NCBI GenBank assembly: GCA_016707885.1
Contig: JADJGU010000006.1
Coordinates: 1-64,000 of the forward strand
Reading direction: 5' to 3'
DNA length: 64,000 nt
Origin: Sphingomonadales bacterium
GTDB taxonomy: Bacteria > Pseudomonadota > Alphaproteobacteria > Sphingomonadales > Sphingomonadaceae
Shown here: piece by piece, positions 6,610 through 15,619 of the stretch
Layout of the letters: each line of letters begins with the position of its first letter
Numbering within the stretch: the first letter of the stretch is position 1
Made by a program: the position numbers and the translations under genes
The notes under the pieces: generated by a model
What the model was told of the DNA's origin: nothing
What the model saw: the letters and a program-made list of their open reading frames with translations, nothing else
Databases searched by the model: none

Positions 6610-8672
6610 CCGGCGGCAGCGACAATCGCTGCCCATGCAGCCTCATCAATCACTTCAATGCCGAGTTCCTGAGCCTTTTTGAGTTTTGAGCCAGCTCCCG
6701 GCCCAGCCACGACGAGGTCTGTTTTCGCAGAAACCGAACCTGCGGCTTTCGCGCCCAAGGCTTCTGCTTGCGCCTTGGCTTCATCGCGGCTCATCGTTTC
6801 GAGTGCGCCTGTGAAGACAACTGTCTTGCCTGAAACCGACGACGCCTTGACCTCAACAATATAATCGGGCGGCGACACCTGTTGAAGCAGATCTTCCCAA
6901 ACCTCTACATTATGGGGTTCGTGGAAGAATTCGCGCAGCGCCTCGGCCACTACCGGCCCTATGCCGTCGATTTGGGTGAGTTCGGCCTCGCCCGCTTCCG
7001 AAGTTGCCACCTCGCGCAAGAGCGGCAGTGTCTGGAAGTTCTTCAACAGGTCGCGCGCAGTAACGGCACCAACGTGCCGGATGCCTAAACCGAACAGCAG
7101 ACGCGCAGCATCCGGTGTTCTTTTGCCCTCGATCGCACTCAACAGGTTGTCCACAGACTTTTCCTGCCAACCCTCCCGACCCAATATCTCGGCTCGATGT
7201 TCTCTAAGGCGGAAAATATCTGCCGGCGAATGCAGCCAACCCAGATCGAAAAATTCCTGAATAGTTTTCTCGCCCAAACCTTCGATATCCAGCGCCGCGC
7301 GGCTGACAAAATGCTTGAGCCGCTCGACACGTTGAGCGGGGCAAATCAGACCACCGGTGCAGCGAACGTCAACTTCGCCTTCCTCGGCGACTGCTTCGCT
7401 GCCGCATTCGGGACAATGATCGGGGAAATGATATTCCGGCAAAACGGTATCGCGGGTAAGATTCTCGACGATCTGGGGAATTACATCCCCTGCCCGCTGC
7501 ACCTTCACCCTATCACCGGGACGCACGCCCAGTCGCGCGATCTCATCGCGATTGTGGAGGGTCACGTTCGAGACGACGACCCCACCAACAGTCACCGGCT
7601 TCAACCGGCCTACCGGCGTGAGCTTGCCTGTGCGTCCAACCTGGATATCGATTTCTTCGAGCGTCGTCTCGGCCTGCTCCGCCGGGAATTTGTGGGCAAT
7701 CGCCCAGCGCGGAGCCTTGGCGACAAAGCCCAGACGCTCCTGCCAATCTAGCCTGGCAACCTTATAGACCACGCCGTCAATATCATAGGGCAAGTCGGCA
7801 CGTAGCCGTTCAATCTCGCGATACTGCGCCAGCGCACCCGCCGCGCCTTCGACCGGTTTCAGGAAAGGCGAAACCGGGATGCCCCACGCCGCAATCGCCT
7901 GCATGACGCCATATTGGCTGTCCGACGGCATTTCACTCACTTCGCCCCAGCCATGCGCCAGAAAACGCAAGGGCCGCGATGCTGTTACCGAGGGATCCTT
8001 CTGCCGTAGCGATCCCGCCGCAGCATTGCGCGGGTTGGCAAACTGCCGCGCCTTTTCGGGGTCGTTCGCCTCGGCGAGCAGACGCCCATTAAGTGCCTCG
8101 AAATCGGCCTTCGCCATGAAGACTTCGCCACGAATTTCAAAGATGGCGGGGGCGCTTCCCTCTCAAGCGATGCGGGATATCAGAAATCGTCGCACGTTAG
8201 CAGTAACATCCTCCCCCACTTGCCCGTCACCGCGCGTCGCTGCTCGAACCAATTCACCATTTTCATAGCGCAACGAGCAGGACAGACCGTCAATCTTGTC
8301 CTCTACCGTCAGCGCGACGGGCGTATCTGCCGACAGGTTCAGAAAGCGCCGCACACGCGCCACGAAATCCTCGACATCTTCATCGGCGAAGGCGTTGTCG
8401 AGGCTCATCATCCGCTTGGCGTGCGTCACCTTGCTGAGTGGTGAGGTCTCAACCGCGGCGCCGACCTGCGCATTGGGGCTGTCCGCGCGCACCAGATGCG
8501 GAAACGCCGCCTCAAGCTCGTTATTCCGCCGCACCAGCGCATCGAAGTCGGCATCCGAAATCTCGGGCGCGTCATGGGCATGGTACAGCTTGTTATGATG
8601 CGCAATCGCCTTTGCCAGACGCATCAATTCGGTTGCGGCATCGACTTCTGAGAGGGTGTCGACCTCGCTCAC
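6606..8672 (-). pseudogene. ligA: NAD-dependent DNA ligase LigA, reading frame broken by two opposite indels
   Basis: Together the two halves make a full-length LigA of about 688 codons. The first half (8672 to 8163) has the Ia/adenylation start, the active-site lysine in EDKIDGLS and RGDGQVGEDVTANVR. It then runs into TGA at 8165-8163. The second half (from about 8160 to 6606) has FEIRGEVFM, NPRNAAAGSLRQ, the zinc finger CPEC...C...C, helix-hairpin-helix repeats and a BRCT domain. Between about 8191 and 8163 the expected ISDIPHRLEG lies in the other frame. A base is missing near 8190/8191 (CGA-ACG read as CGACG) and one is added near 8163 (TTG-GAG read as TTGAGAG). LigA is essential in nearly all bacteria, so an assembly error is the simplest reading. 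The start overlaps the recN stop by 4 bases (ATGA). Confidence 0.88.
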
Positions 8673-10336
8673 ACTCCCTCCATCAGCCGGGCAGCCTGCG
8701 CCCGTGCCTCGTCGGTAACTTCTGTGCCCGAGAGCATCCGGGCAATTTCCTGACGGCGGCCTTCGGGGTCTAGTCGCACGACCCCGGTGCGCGTCACGGT
8801 GCCTTCGCTCGATTTGGCGATGAAATAATGTGCCTGTCCCTTGGCTGCGACCTGCGGGCTATGCGTCACGGCGAGCAGCTGCTTGCCAGCGCCGGCAAGG
8901 CGCGACAGCCGCTCACCAATGGCCGAAGCCACCGCACCGCCAACGCCACGGTCAATCTCGTCAAAAATGATCGTCGCAGCCCCGCCTTCTTCCGCCAGAG
9001 CGACTTTGAGCGCGAGAATAAAGCGCGACAATTCGCCCCCTGACGCAATTTTCGCCAAGGGTGCAAAGGGCGCGCCGGGATTGGTTGAAATGAGGAATTC
9101 TACTCTATCCATTCCCGACGCAGTCCAGCGATCTTCGGGCAATATTTCCACCGCAGTCTGGAATTGCGCTGCATCGAGTTTCAACGGAGCCAACTCGGCA
9201 GCGACAGCCTTGTCCAGACGTTTGGCGGCATCGGCGCGCCGTGTAGAAACCGACTTTGCCGCATCCATATAGGCCGCTGCACAGGCAGCAACTTCAGCTT
9301 CAAGCTTGGCCAAGCCTTCTCCACCTGCTTCTATCGCGTCAAGTTTCGCGGCCAGTTCCTCGGTCAATCCTGCCAATGCTTCGGGCTGCACGCCATGCTT
9401 GCGCGCCAATCCGCGCAGATCGAACAAACGCACCTCTATGGCATCAAGACGCTCGGGATCGAAACTCAACGCCTGCGTCGCGGCGATGAGCTTGTCTTCC
9501 GCCTCGCTGGCTTCGATTACCGCGCGGTCCAATGCTGTCAGGGCTTCGGCGAGGAGAGGATGCTCGGTTGCCACGCGGTCAAGCTTGCGCGCGGCGCTGC
9601 GGAGCTTCGCCAATCCACTTTCCGATCCTTCAAAAGCTTCGAGGACAGCGCGCAAATCTTCGGCGATGCGCTCGCCTTTCTGCATGTCGGTGCGTTCGGT
9701 GGCGAGTTGCTCCTCTTCACCCTCTTCGGGTGCGAATTTTTGGAGTTCGGCAACGGCATGCTCAAGCCATTCACGATCGCGCGTTGAATTTTCCAAGGCT
9801 TCACGTGCTGCTTCCAAGCGCAGTTTCGCTTCCTGCCATTTTGCAAAATGTGCAGCGATCAAAGCTGTGTCACAACGCCCGAAGGCATCAAGCAAGGCCC
9901 GATGTCCACGCGGATTAAGCAGGCCCCGGTCATCATGTTGTCCGTGGATTTCGACCAAAAAGGCGCCAACTTCACGCAGTAATGCCGCCGAGCAAGGCTG
10001 GTCGTTGATGAATGCTTTGCTTCCACCATCTGCGCGCACCGAGCGCCGGATCATGAGTGCTTCACCGCCTTCGATCTCAATTTCATTGTCTGAGAGGACA
10101 GACGCCAGATTACTACCCGCAAAAGGTGCTTCAAAGCTGGCGGTCACTTGCGCCCGTTCGGCACCAGCGCGCACAAGCCCGCTATCGGCACGCATGCCAA
10201 GGGCCAGCCCCAATGCATCGAGCAATATTGATTTGCCGGCCCCGGTTTCGCCCGTCAGCACGCCCAAGCCTGAATCAAACTCGAGGTCGAGCGACTCTAT
10301 CAGCACCACGTCGCGGATCGACAGACCCGTCAGCAT
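8669..10336 (-). CDS. recN: DNA repair protein RecN
   Basis: A 555-residue SMC-like ATPase of recombinational double-strand break repair. The N-terminal half has Walker A GETGAGKS at residues 29-36. Long coiled-coil arms rich in Glu, Ala and Leu follow. The C-terminal half has the signature LIL-type SGGELSRFILALK, Walker B TIIFDEIDRGVGGAVA and the H-loop LAVTHSPQVAAKG. The length matches RecN of E. coli (553). It sits between bamD and ligA in a minus-strand run; bamD-recN-ligA is a common alphaproteobacterial order. The stop overlaps the ligA start, so the two are coupled. Confidence 0.97.
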   Translation of the reverse strand: MLTGLSIRDVVLIESLDLEFDSGLGVLTGETGAGKSILLDALGLALGMRADSGLVRAGAERAQVTASFEAPFAGSNLASVLSDNEIEIEGGEALMIRRSVRADGGSKAFINDQPCSAALLREVGAFLVEIHGQHDDRGLLNPRGHRALLDAFGRCDTALIAAHFAKWQEAKLRLEAAREALENSTRDREWLEHAVAELQKFAPEEGEEEQLATERTDMQKGERIAEDLRAVLEAFEGSESGLAKLRSAARKLDRVATEHPLLAEALTALDRAVIEASEAEDKLIAATQALSFDPERLDAIEVRLFDLRGLARKHGVQPEALAGLTEELAAKLDAIEAGGEGLAKLEAEVAACAAAYMDAAKSVSTRRADAAKRLDKAVAAELAPLKLDAAQFQTAVEILPEDRWTASGMDRVEFLISTNPGAPFAPLAKIASGGELSRFILALKVALAEEGGAATIIFDEIDRGVGGAVASAIGERLSRLAGAGKQLLAVTHSPQVAAKGQAHYFIAKSSEGTVTRTGVVRLDPEGRRQEIARMLSGTEVTDEARAQAARLMEGV

Positions 10337-10358
10337 AAAGTGCTTGCCCCCTTGCGGA

Positions 10359-11156
10359 TCACGCGCCCGATGCGTGCTTCTGCATCAGGTCGTAAGCGCG
10401 CTGGTACCATTTGTTTCCGGGATAGTTGGCACCGAGAACGGCAGCAGACTTCTTCGCCTCTTCCGGCACGCCAAGCGCCAGATAGCTTTCAGTCAGGCGA
10501 TAAAGCGCCTCGGGAGCGTGGGTGGTGGTATCATATTTGTCGACCACTTCCCGGAAACGAAGGCTGGCGGCAAGCCACAGCGCGCGACGCTGGTAAAAGC
10601 GACCAATCTCCATTTCCTTGCCTGCCAGATGGTCGCGGACAAGGTCAATCTTCAGGCCAGCGTCTGCGGCATAGCGGCTGTTCGGATAGCGACGCTGGAC
10701 TTCACCCAATGCTGACAATGCCTGCTGGGTAATTTTTTGGTCACGGGTTACGTCGCTGATCTGCTCATAATAGCAGAGCGAAATCAGGTAATAGGCGTAA
10801 GGGGCATCTTTATTGCCCGGATGAATCGACAGGAAGCGTCGTGCTGACGAAATCGACTCGTTATATTTCTGACCCATGTAATAGCTGAACGCGCTCATCA
10901 GTTGCGCGCGGCGTGCCCAAGGCGAATAGGGGTGCTGGCGCTCTACTTCGTCGAAAAGAGCCGCCGCAAGCTGGTACTGCTGCCGGTCGAGCTTTTCCTT
11001 CGCCGCATTGTATAATGTCGTGACGTCGCGGGCGACATAGCGGGTGTCACCGCCTTTGACGCCGCCGCCTCCCAACCCCAAAGACGAGCAACCTGCAAGG
11101 AGTGTCGCGGACAGGCCAAGGACGATGAGCGTTAGGATTTTCTTCTGCATGGGCAT
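10359..11156 (-). CDS. bamD: outer membrane assembly lipoprotein BamD
   Basis: A 265-residue lipoprotein component of the BAM complex, which inserts beta-barrel proteins in the outer membrane. A signal peptide is followed by the lipobox LAGC (Cys23 counting from MPMQKK; a start two residues later at 11150 is equally possible). A Gly-rich linker follows. Then come tetratricopeptide-type helices with the conserved YNAAKEKLDRQQYQLAAALF, RHPYSPWARRAQLM-like and GNKDAPYAYYLISLCYYEQI segments, as in BamD/ComL. It lies 22 bases upstream of recN and is probably co-transcribed with recN and ligA. Confidence 0.95.
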   Translation of the reverse strand: MPMQKKILTLIVLGLSATLLAGCSSLGLGGGGVKGGDTRYVARDVTTLYNAAKEKLDRQQYQLAAALFDEVERQHPYSPWARRAQLMSAFSYYMGQKYNESISSARRFLSIHPGNKDAPYAYYLISLCYYEQISDVTRDQKITQQALSALGEVQRRYPNSRYAADAGLKIDLVRDHLAGKEMEIGRFYQRRALWLAASLRFREVVDKYDTTTHAPEALYRLTESYLALGVPEEAKKSAAVLGANYPGNKWYQRAYDLMQKHASGA

Positions 11157-11256
11157 CCCTTAATGACACTTGGCGCTGTCGCCAAGGCTTTTGCGCGTTC
11201 TTTATCTCTCGGTCTGTATCGGCGATGAACCGGTCCACACGCAGTCCGGTATCGCT

Positions 11257-11284
11257 AAGAAAAAGGGCCGCAAAAGCGGCCCTT
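11257..11284 (-). terminator. Rho-independent terminator downstream of pnp
   Basis: On the minus strand AAGGGCCGC, a TTTT loop and GCGGCCCTT form a 9-bp perfect stem (11263-11284), followed by TTTCTT. It lies 22 bases after the pnp stop and separates pnp from bamD. Confidence 0.88.
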
Positions 11285-11305
11285 CCTGTAACTTATATCT
11301 GAAGA

Positions 11306-13606
11306 TCAATCCTTCAGAAAATCCGGAACATGGTTCGGATCGCCGCCTTCTCCACCTTCGGAGCGCTCGCGACGCGGACCACGGCTGCCACCGTCACGAC
11401 GCGGACCGCGATCATTGCGATCACCACGATCGCGGCGCGGGCCACGGTCACCGCGATCACCGCGGTCGCCTCTGGGCTCACGGGGTTCGCGCGGCGGACG
11501 AGTGTCTTCGAGTTCGGCACCGGTTTCCTGGTCGACCAGACGCATCGACAGGCGAACCTTGCCACGCGGATCGATTTCGAGAACCTTGACCTTGACGTCC
11601 ATGCCTTCGCTGACAACATCGGTCGGCTTTTCGACGCGCTCATTCTTCATTTCGCTGACATGGACGAGGCCGTCCTTGCCACCCATGAAGTTCACAAACG
11701 CACCGAAATCGACGATGTTGACGACCTTGCCGTCATAGACCTTGCCGACTTCAGCTTCTTCGACGATACCCGAAATCCACTTGCGCGCGGCTTCGATCTG
11801 CGAAAGGTCGCTCGACGAAATCTTGATCAGGCCTTCATCATCGATGTCGACTTTCGCGCCAGTGGTGGCGACAATTTCGCGGATCACCTTGCCGCCGGTA
11901 CCGATGATGTCGCGGATCTTCGACTTATCGATCTGCATCGTTTCGATGCGCGGAGCATAATCGGACAGTTCGGTACGGGCCGAACCCAGCGCCTTCGCCA
12001 TTTCGCCAAGGATATGCGCACGGCCTTCCTTCGCCTGGTTCAGGGCAGCTTCAAAGATTTCACGGGTAATCCCGGCAATCTTGATGTCCATCTGCATCGT
12101 GGTGATGCCTTCGGACGTGCCGGCAACCTTGAAATCCATGTCGCCGAGATGATCCTCGTCACCAAGGATGTCCGAAAGGACGGTGAAATCCTTGCCTTCG
12201 AGGATCAGGCCCATGGCGATGCCCGAAACCGGACGTGCGATGGGAACACCCGCGTCCATCATGGCCAGCGACCCACCGCACACCGACGCCATCGACGACG
12301 AACCGTTCGATTCGGTGATGTCGCTGGTCAGGCGGATGGTGTAAGGAAATTCATCCTTGCTCGGCAGCACGGGGTGCAGAGCACGCCATGCCAGCTTGCC
12401 ATGGCCGACTTCACGACGGCCCGGCGCGCCAAAGCGGCCAACTTCGCCCACCGAATAAGGAGGGAAGTTATAGTGCAGCATAAAGTTTTGGTATGACAGG
12501 CCGTTGAGGCCATCAACCATCTGTTCCGCATCCTTGGTGCCCAAGGTGCAGGTTGCGATGGTCTGCGTTTCACCGCGCGTGAACAGGCACGAACCATGTG
12601 CACGCGGCAGGAAGTGTGTCTCAGCCAGAATCGGGCGAATCTGCGTGGTCGAACGACCATCGATGCGGGTGCCATCCTTCAGGATCGCGCCGCGGACGAT
12701 TTCAGCTTCAAGCTTCTTCATCAGCTTGTTTGCAGCCATCTGGTCCTGCGGGGTTGCGTCGCTAAACGCTTCCTTCGCCTTGGCACGGGCTTCGTTCAAC
12801 GCGTTCGAACGCGCCGATTTGTCGGTCAGCTTGTAAGCAGCGGCGATATCCTTGCCGATCAGCTTCTTCAGCTTGTCCTTGGCAGCCGAGAGATCAGCCT
12901 GTTCGGCCATTTCCCAAGGATCCTTGGCAGCCTTTTCAGCCAGCTTCACGATCGCCTTGACGACTTCCTTGCACGCATCATGCGCAAACAGGACGGCACC
13001 GAGCATGACTTCTTCCGAAAGCTCGTTTGCCTCGGATTCAACCATCATCACTGCATCATAAGTTGCAGCAACAACCAGATCGAGATCGCCTTCGGCAACC
13101 TGTTCGTCGGTCGGGTTGAGGATATATTCGCCGTTCAGGTAGCCGACGCGCGCAGCGCCAATGGGGCCCATGAAGGGAACGCCCGAAATGGTTAGCGCAG
13201 CCGAAGCAGCAACCATGGCAAGGATATCGGGTTCATTCTGGCCATCATAGCTCAGAACCTGAGCGATAGCGTTGATCTCATTGTAGAAACCTTCAGGGAA
13301 AAGCGGACGGACCGGACGGTCGATCAGGCGCGAAACCAGCGTTTCCTTTTCGGTGGCACCGCGTTCACGCTTGAAGAAGCCACCGGGAATGCGGCCTGCA
13401 GCCGAATATTTTTCCTGATAGTGAACGGTGAGCGGGAAGAAATCCTGGCCTTCCTTCACCGACTTTGCCGCGGTAACCGCGCAAAGAACAACAGTTTCGC
13501 CAAGCGTCGCGATGACCGCGCCGTCAGCCTGGCGGGCAACCTTGCCCGTTTCGAGTGTCAGGGTTTGTCCGCCCCACTCGATTGATACATTTTTCACATC
13601 AAACAT
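11306..13606 (-). CDS. pnp: polyribonucleotide nucleotidyltransferase (PNPase)
   Basis: A 766-residue phosphorolytic 3'-5' exoribonuclease. I start at ATG 13606 (MFDVKNVSIEWGG), which has AAGGA 6-10 bases upstream; a longer frame to 13636 has no such site. Two RNase PH domains are visible (first FKRERGATEKETLVSRLIDRP-type block split at the start, second with GQTQTIATCTLG-like and YSVGEVGRFGAPGRREVGHG). A KH domain (IIGTGGKVIREI) and an S1 domain (YDGKVVNIVDFGAFVNFMGGKDGLVH) follow. The last 55 residues are a low-complexity Arg/Gly/Asp tail of repeated RGDRGD and PRRDRG units. Such tails often bind RNA or a partner such as RNase E. It is last in truB-rpsO-pnp and is followed by a clear terminator. 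Confidence 0.97.
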   Translation of the reverse strand: MFDVKNVSIEWGGQTLTLETGKVARQADGAVIATLGETVVLCAVTAAKSVKEGQDFFPLTVHYQEKYSAAGRIPGGFFKRERGATEKETLVSRLIDRPVRPLFPEGFYNEINAIAQVLSYDGQNEPDILAMVAASAALTISGVPFMGPIGAARVGYLNGEYILNPTDEQVAEGDLDLVVAATYDAVMMVESEANELSEEVMLGAVLFAHDACKEVVKAIVKLAEKAAKDPWEMAEQADLSAAKDKLKKLIGKDIAAAYKLTDKSARSNALNEARAKAKEAFSDATPQDQMAANKLMKKLEAEIVRGAILKDGTRIDGRSTTQIRPILAETHFLPRAHGSCLFTRGETQTIATCTLGTKDAEQMVDGLNGLSYQNFMLHYNFPPYSVGEVGRFGAPGRREVGHGKLAWRALHPVLPSKDEFPYTIRLTSDITESNGSSSMASVCGGSLAMMDAGVPIARPVSGIAMGLILEGKDFTVLSDILGDEDHLGDMDFKVAGTSEGITTMQMDIKIAGITREIFEAALNQAKEGRAHILGEMAKALGSARTELSDYAPRIETMQIDKSKIRDIIGTGGKVIREIVATTGAKVDIDDEGLIKISSSDLSQIEAARKWISGIVEEAEVGKVYDGKVVNIVDFGAFVNFMGGKDGLVHVSEMKNERVEKPTDVVSEGMDVKVKVLEIDPRGKVRLSMRLVDQETGAELEDTRPPREPREPRGDRGDRGDRGPRRDRGDRNDRGPRRDGGSRGPRRERSEGGEGGDPNHVPDFLKD

Positions 13607-13671
13607 AGATTTTCCTTGAGATGCCTTCGCGCCCAATTGCGCAAAGGGGCCTCCTGTTTTCCGGGATCTCC

Positions 13672-13715
13672 GGCCCGGACCGGTTGGGGCGCTTGTTTGC
13701 CCCTATGGCCGGGCC
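13672..13715 (-). promoter_or_regulatory. two-tier hairpin in the pnp leader
   Basis: GGCCCGG (13672-13678) pairs with CCGGGCC (13709-13715), and inside it GGGGC (13686-13690) pairs with GCCCC (13699-13703). It lies in the 140-base rpsO-pnp spacer, 66 bases before the pnp start. In E. coli the same spacer holds an RNase III-cut stem through which PNPase represses itself. Equivalence here is inferred from position and structure only. Confidence 0.45.
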
Positions 13716-13740
13716 CGCCGAAATGCGAACCCGCCCCTTA

Positions 13741-13771
13741 AAGCAAAAGCGGCCCGCAGATGGGGCCGCTT
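13741..13771 (-). terminator. terminator or attenuator after rpsO
   Basis: On the minus strand AGCGGCCC and GGGCCGCT (8 bp, 13770-13748) form a stem with a 7-base loop, followed by TTTGCTTT. It starts 11 bases after the rpsO stop. As pnp follows on the same strand, it probably ends part of the transcripts. Confidence 0.75.
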
Positions 13772-13780
13772 CGCAATTTC

Positions 13781-14050
13781 TTATTTACGCAAGCCGAGCT
13801 TGGCGATGAGCGCATTGTAGCGCGATACATCCTTGCGCTTCAGATAATCGAGCAGCGAGCGACGCTTGTTGACCATCTGGAGCAGACCACGACGCGAATG
13901 GTTATCCTTGTGGTGGCTCTTGAAGTGTGCGGTCAGGGTGTTGATGCGATCGGTGAGGATTGCAACCTGGACTTCCGGTGAACCGGTGTCGCCTTGGCCC
14001 TGGGCGTTGTCCTTGATGACTTCGGCTTTGCGTTCAGCAGTAATAGACAT
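13781..14050 (-). CDS. rpsO: 30S ribosomal protein S15
   Basis: An 89-residue small-subunit protein that binds helices 20-22 of 16S rRNA early in assembly. The family signature is complete: DTGSPEVQVAILTDRI, then LTAHFKSHHKDNHSRRGLLQMVNKRRSLLDYLK. The length equals that of E. coli S15. It lies 23 bases downstream of truB and upstream of pnp, the conserved truB-rpsO-pnp order. S15 often represses its own mRNA through a leader structure; I did not identify one here. Confidence 0.98.
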   Translation of the reverse strand: MSITAERKAEVIKDNAQGQGDTGSPEVQVAILTDRINTLTAHFKSHHKDNHSRRGLLQMVNKRRSLLDYLKRKDVSRYNALIAKLGLRK

Positions 14051-14073
14051 GTTTTTCCTTCGAACATCTTATT

Positions 14074-15006
14074 TTAAAGGTTGAAGCCACGAACGGCTTT
14101 CAATTCACCGTCGATTTGCTCTACCAGCGCCAAGGCACGCATTTCTGCGTCTCGCGCCCAATACAGCCCATCTTTCGTGGCAACCCCGGTTAAGACGCGA
14201 CCCTGTTGGATCGCCTTTGCCGCATCCGGGGAGAGATCAAGAGCCGGGATGTCGACCAGCCCTGCCTCCAACGGCAAGATAATGTCTTTTGCAGGCGCGC
14301 CCTTACCAATTTCGTTGAGTTTGTCCAGCGAAATCGCGTTGTCGAGCGCGAACGGCCCCGCACGGGTGCGGCGCAGCATGGAGACATGGCCGACCGTGCC
14401 CAGCGCATAAGCGATGTCACGTGCCAGCGCGCGGATGTAAGTTCCTTTGGATACGTCAGCCGACAAGGTTACTGCCTCGACTTCGCCCGCGTCTTCGCGT
14501 CTCGGTGAGAGTAATTTTGGTTCATCTGGAGAGGCAGAGACGCAGAGTGAGTGGATGACCACCTGTCGCGCTTTCATATCGATTTTCTCGCCTGCTCTCG
14601 CCCGGTCATAGGCCCGTTTGCCGTCGATTTTGATTGCCGAATATGCTGGCGGAATCTGCTCTATGACACCCGTAAACATCGGGAGCACCGCCTCGATATC
14701 CTTCGGCGTTGGTCGATGCTCAGAGCGCGCAACAACCTCCCCTTCTGCATCAAGGCCGTCGGTTTCGGTGCCAAATGCTATCGTGAAATCATATTGCTTC
14801 GACGCATCCAGCATCCTTCCGCACAATTTGGTTGCCTCCCCCAATGCAATTGGCAGCACACCGGTTGCCAACGGATCAAGCGTACCGCCATGACCGACCT
14901 TCATTTTGCCAAGACCAGCCTCACGGAAATTGCGTTTGACTGCCGCCACAGCCTGTGTGGAACCAAGCCCCAATGGCTTATCAAGGATAATCCAACCGCT
15001 AAGCAC
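14074..15006 (-). CDS. truB: tRNA pseudouridine(55) synthase TruB, with an extra loop
   Basis: A 310-residue enzyme that converts U55 of the tRNA T-loop to pseudouridine. The catalytic block GGTLDPLATGVL contains the active Asp. KMKVGH before it, PPAYSAIKIDGKRAYDRARAGE and SKGTYIRALARDIA are all family features. Between VVIHSL and VTLSADVSKGTYIR there is an insertion of about 20 residues (CVSASPDEPKLLSPRREDAG...). Known homologues have only a short turn at this place. The inserted DNA resembles a genomic repeat (see the repeat entry). The protein stays in frame, so it may still work. It is first in truB-rpsO-pnp. Confidence 0.95.
   Translation of the reverse strand: MLSGWIILDKPLGLGSTQAVAAVKRNFREAGLGKMKVGHGGTLDPLATGVLPIALGEATKLCGRMLDASKQYDFTIAFGTETDGLDAEGEVVARSEHRPTPKDIEAVLPMFTGVIEQIPPAYSAIKIDGKRAYDRARAGEKIDMKARQVVIHSLCVSASPDEPKLLSPRREDAGEVEAVTLSADVSKGTYIRALARDIAYALGTVGHVSMLRRTRAGPFALDNAISLDKLNEIGKGAPAKDIILPLEAGLVDIPALDLSPDAAKAIQQGRVLTGVATKDGLYWARDAEMRALALVEQIDGELKAVRGFNL
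14482..14544 (-). repeat. repeat-like insertion inside truB
   Basis: This 63-base segment encodes the extra loop in TruB. It includes GAGGCAGAGACGCAGAG (plus strand, 14531-14547), which resembles the CAGAGACGCAGAGG-type dispersed repeats I associate with sphingomonad and other proteobacterial genomes. 63 is a multiple of three, so the reading frame is kept. The boundaries are approximate, and the link to a repeat family is from memory. Confidence 0.35.
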
Positions 15007-15033
15007 GATGCTACGTCGTTGCGCGCAAAGGCG

Positions 15034-15588
15034 TCATAGCCCGAGCCGTTCACGGTCACGTTCCACTACCGAAAACACGGCGCTGTCACGCTCATATCCG
15101 TTCCAGGTGATCATGTGATTACGGATCACGCCTTCAAAACTCGCACCAACCTTCCGGCAAGCCGCTTGCGACCGCTCGTTGCGAACATCGACGGTCATTT
15201 GGATGCGCTTCAAGCCACAAGCGAAGCCATGAGCGAAGAGTAAGTGCTTCATCGCACCATTGACTGCTCCGCCGCGGAATTTGGGACGAATATAGGTATT
15301 ACCGATCTCAGAACTCTTCCGCATTGGATCAGTATCTATCCAGCATGTCATGCCTGCAACTTTCCCATCAACCAGCACGGCCAGCGGAAGACGCGTTGAA
15401 TTTGTCAGCAGCCCGTCAAAACTCGCATCGAAATGATCTGGACCATAGGAAATCGCATAGATCTCCCAGATCGCCAAATCTTCAGCACAGGCTTCTCGCA
15501 TTACCTCGCGGTGTTGCTCGGTAAGCGGCTCAAGACGAAGATCACCATTTTCGAGCACCGTGCTAAGTTTGAGTGGATCTTCGTTCAT
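15034..15588 (-). CDS. GNAT-family N-acetyltransferase (RimJ/RimL-like)
   Basis: A 184-residue acetyl-CoA-dependent acyltransferase. The GNAT core is recognisable in VDGKVAGMTCWIDTDP, IGNTYIRPKFRGGAVNGAMKHLLFAHGF (split acetyl-CoA loop) and RIQMTVDVRNERSQAACRKVGASFEG, which is the RimJ/RimL pattern where the substrate is a protein N-terminus or a small amine. The substrate is not readable. It is 27 bases upstream of truB on the same strand and may be its leading co-transcribed gene. This and the next two genes lie where rbfA and truB are adjacent in E. coli. Confidence 0.85.
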   Translation of the reverse strand: MNEDPLKLSTVLENGDLRLEPLTEQHREVMREACAEDLAIWEIYAISYGPDHFDASFDGLLTNSTRLPLAVLVDGKVAGMTCWIDTDPMRKSSEIGNTYIRPKFRGGAVNGAMKHLLFAHGFACGLKRIQMTVDVRNERSQAACRKVGASFEGVIRNHMITWNGYERDSAVFSVVERDRERLGL

Positions 15589-15619
15589 GGCCTCGCATTG
15601 GGGATGCGCAGGCAGAGTG

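Noticed and set aside
9306..10715. 469-residue frame opposite recN and the end of bamD
   Set aside because: Very rich in Ser, Arg and Ala and spans two real genes; typical antisense shadow.
11330..12496. 388-residue frame opposite pnp
   Set aside because: Antisense of conserved PNPase domains, with no motif or ribosome site.
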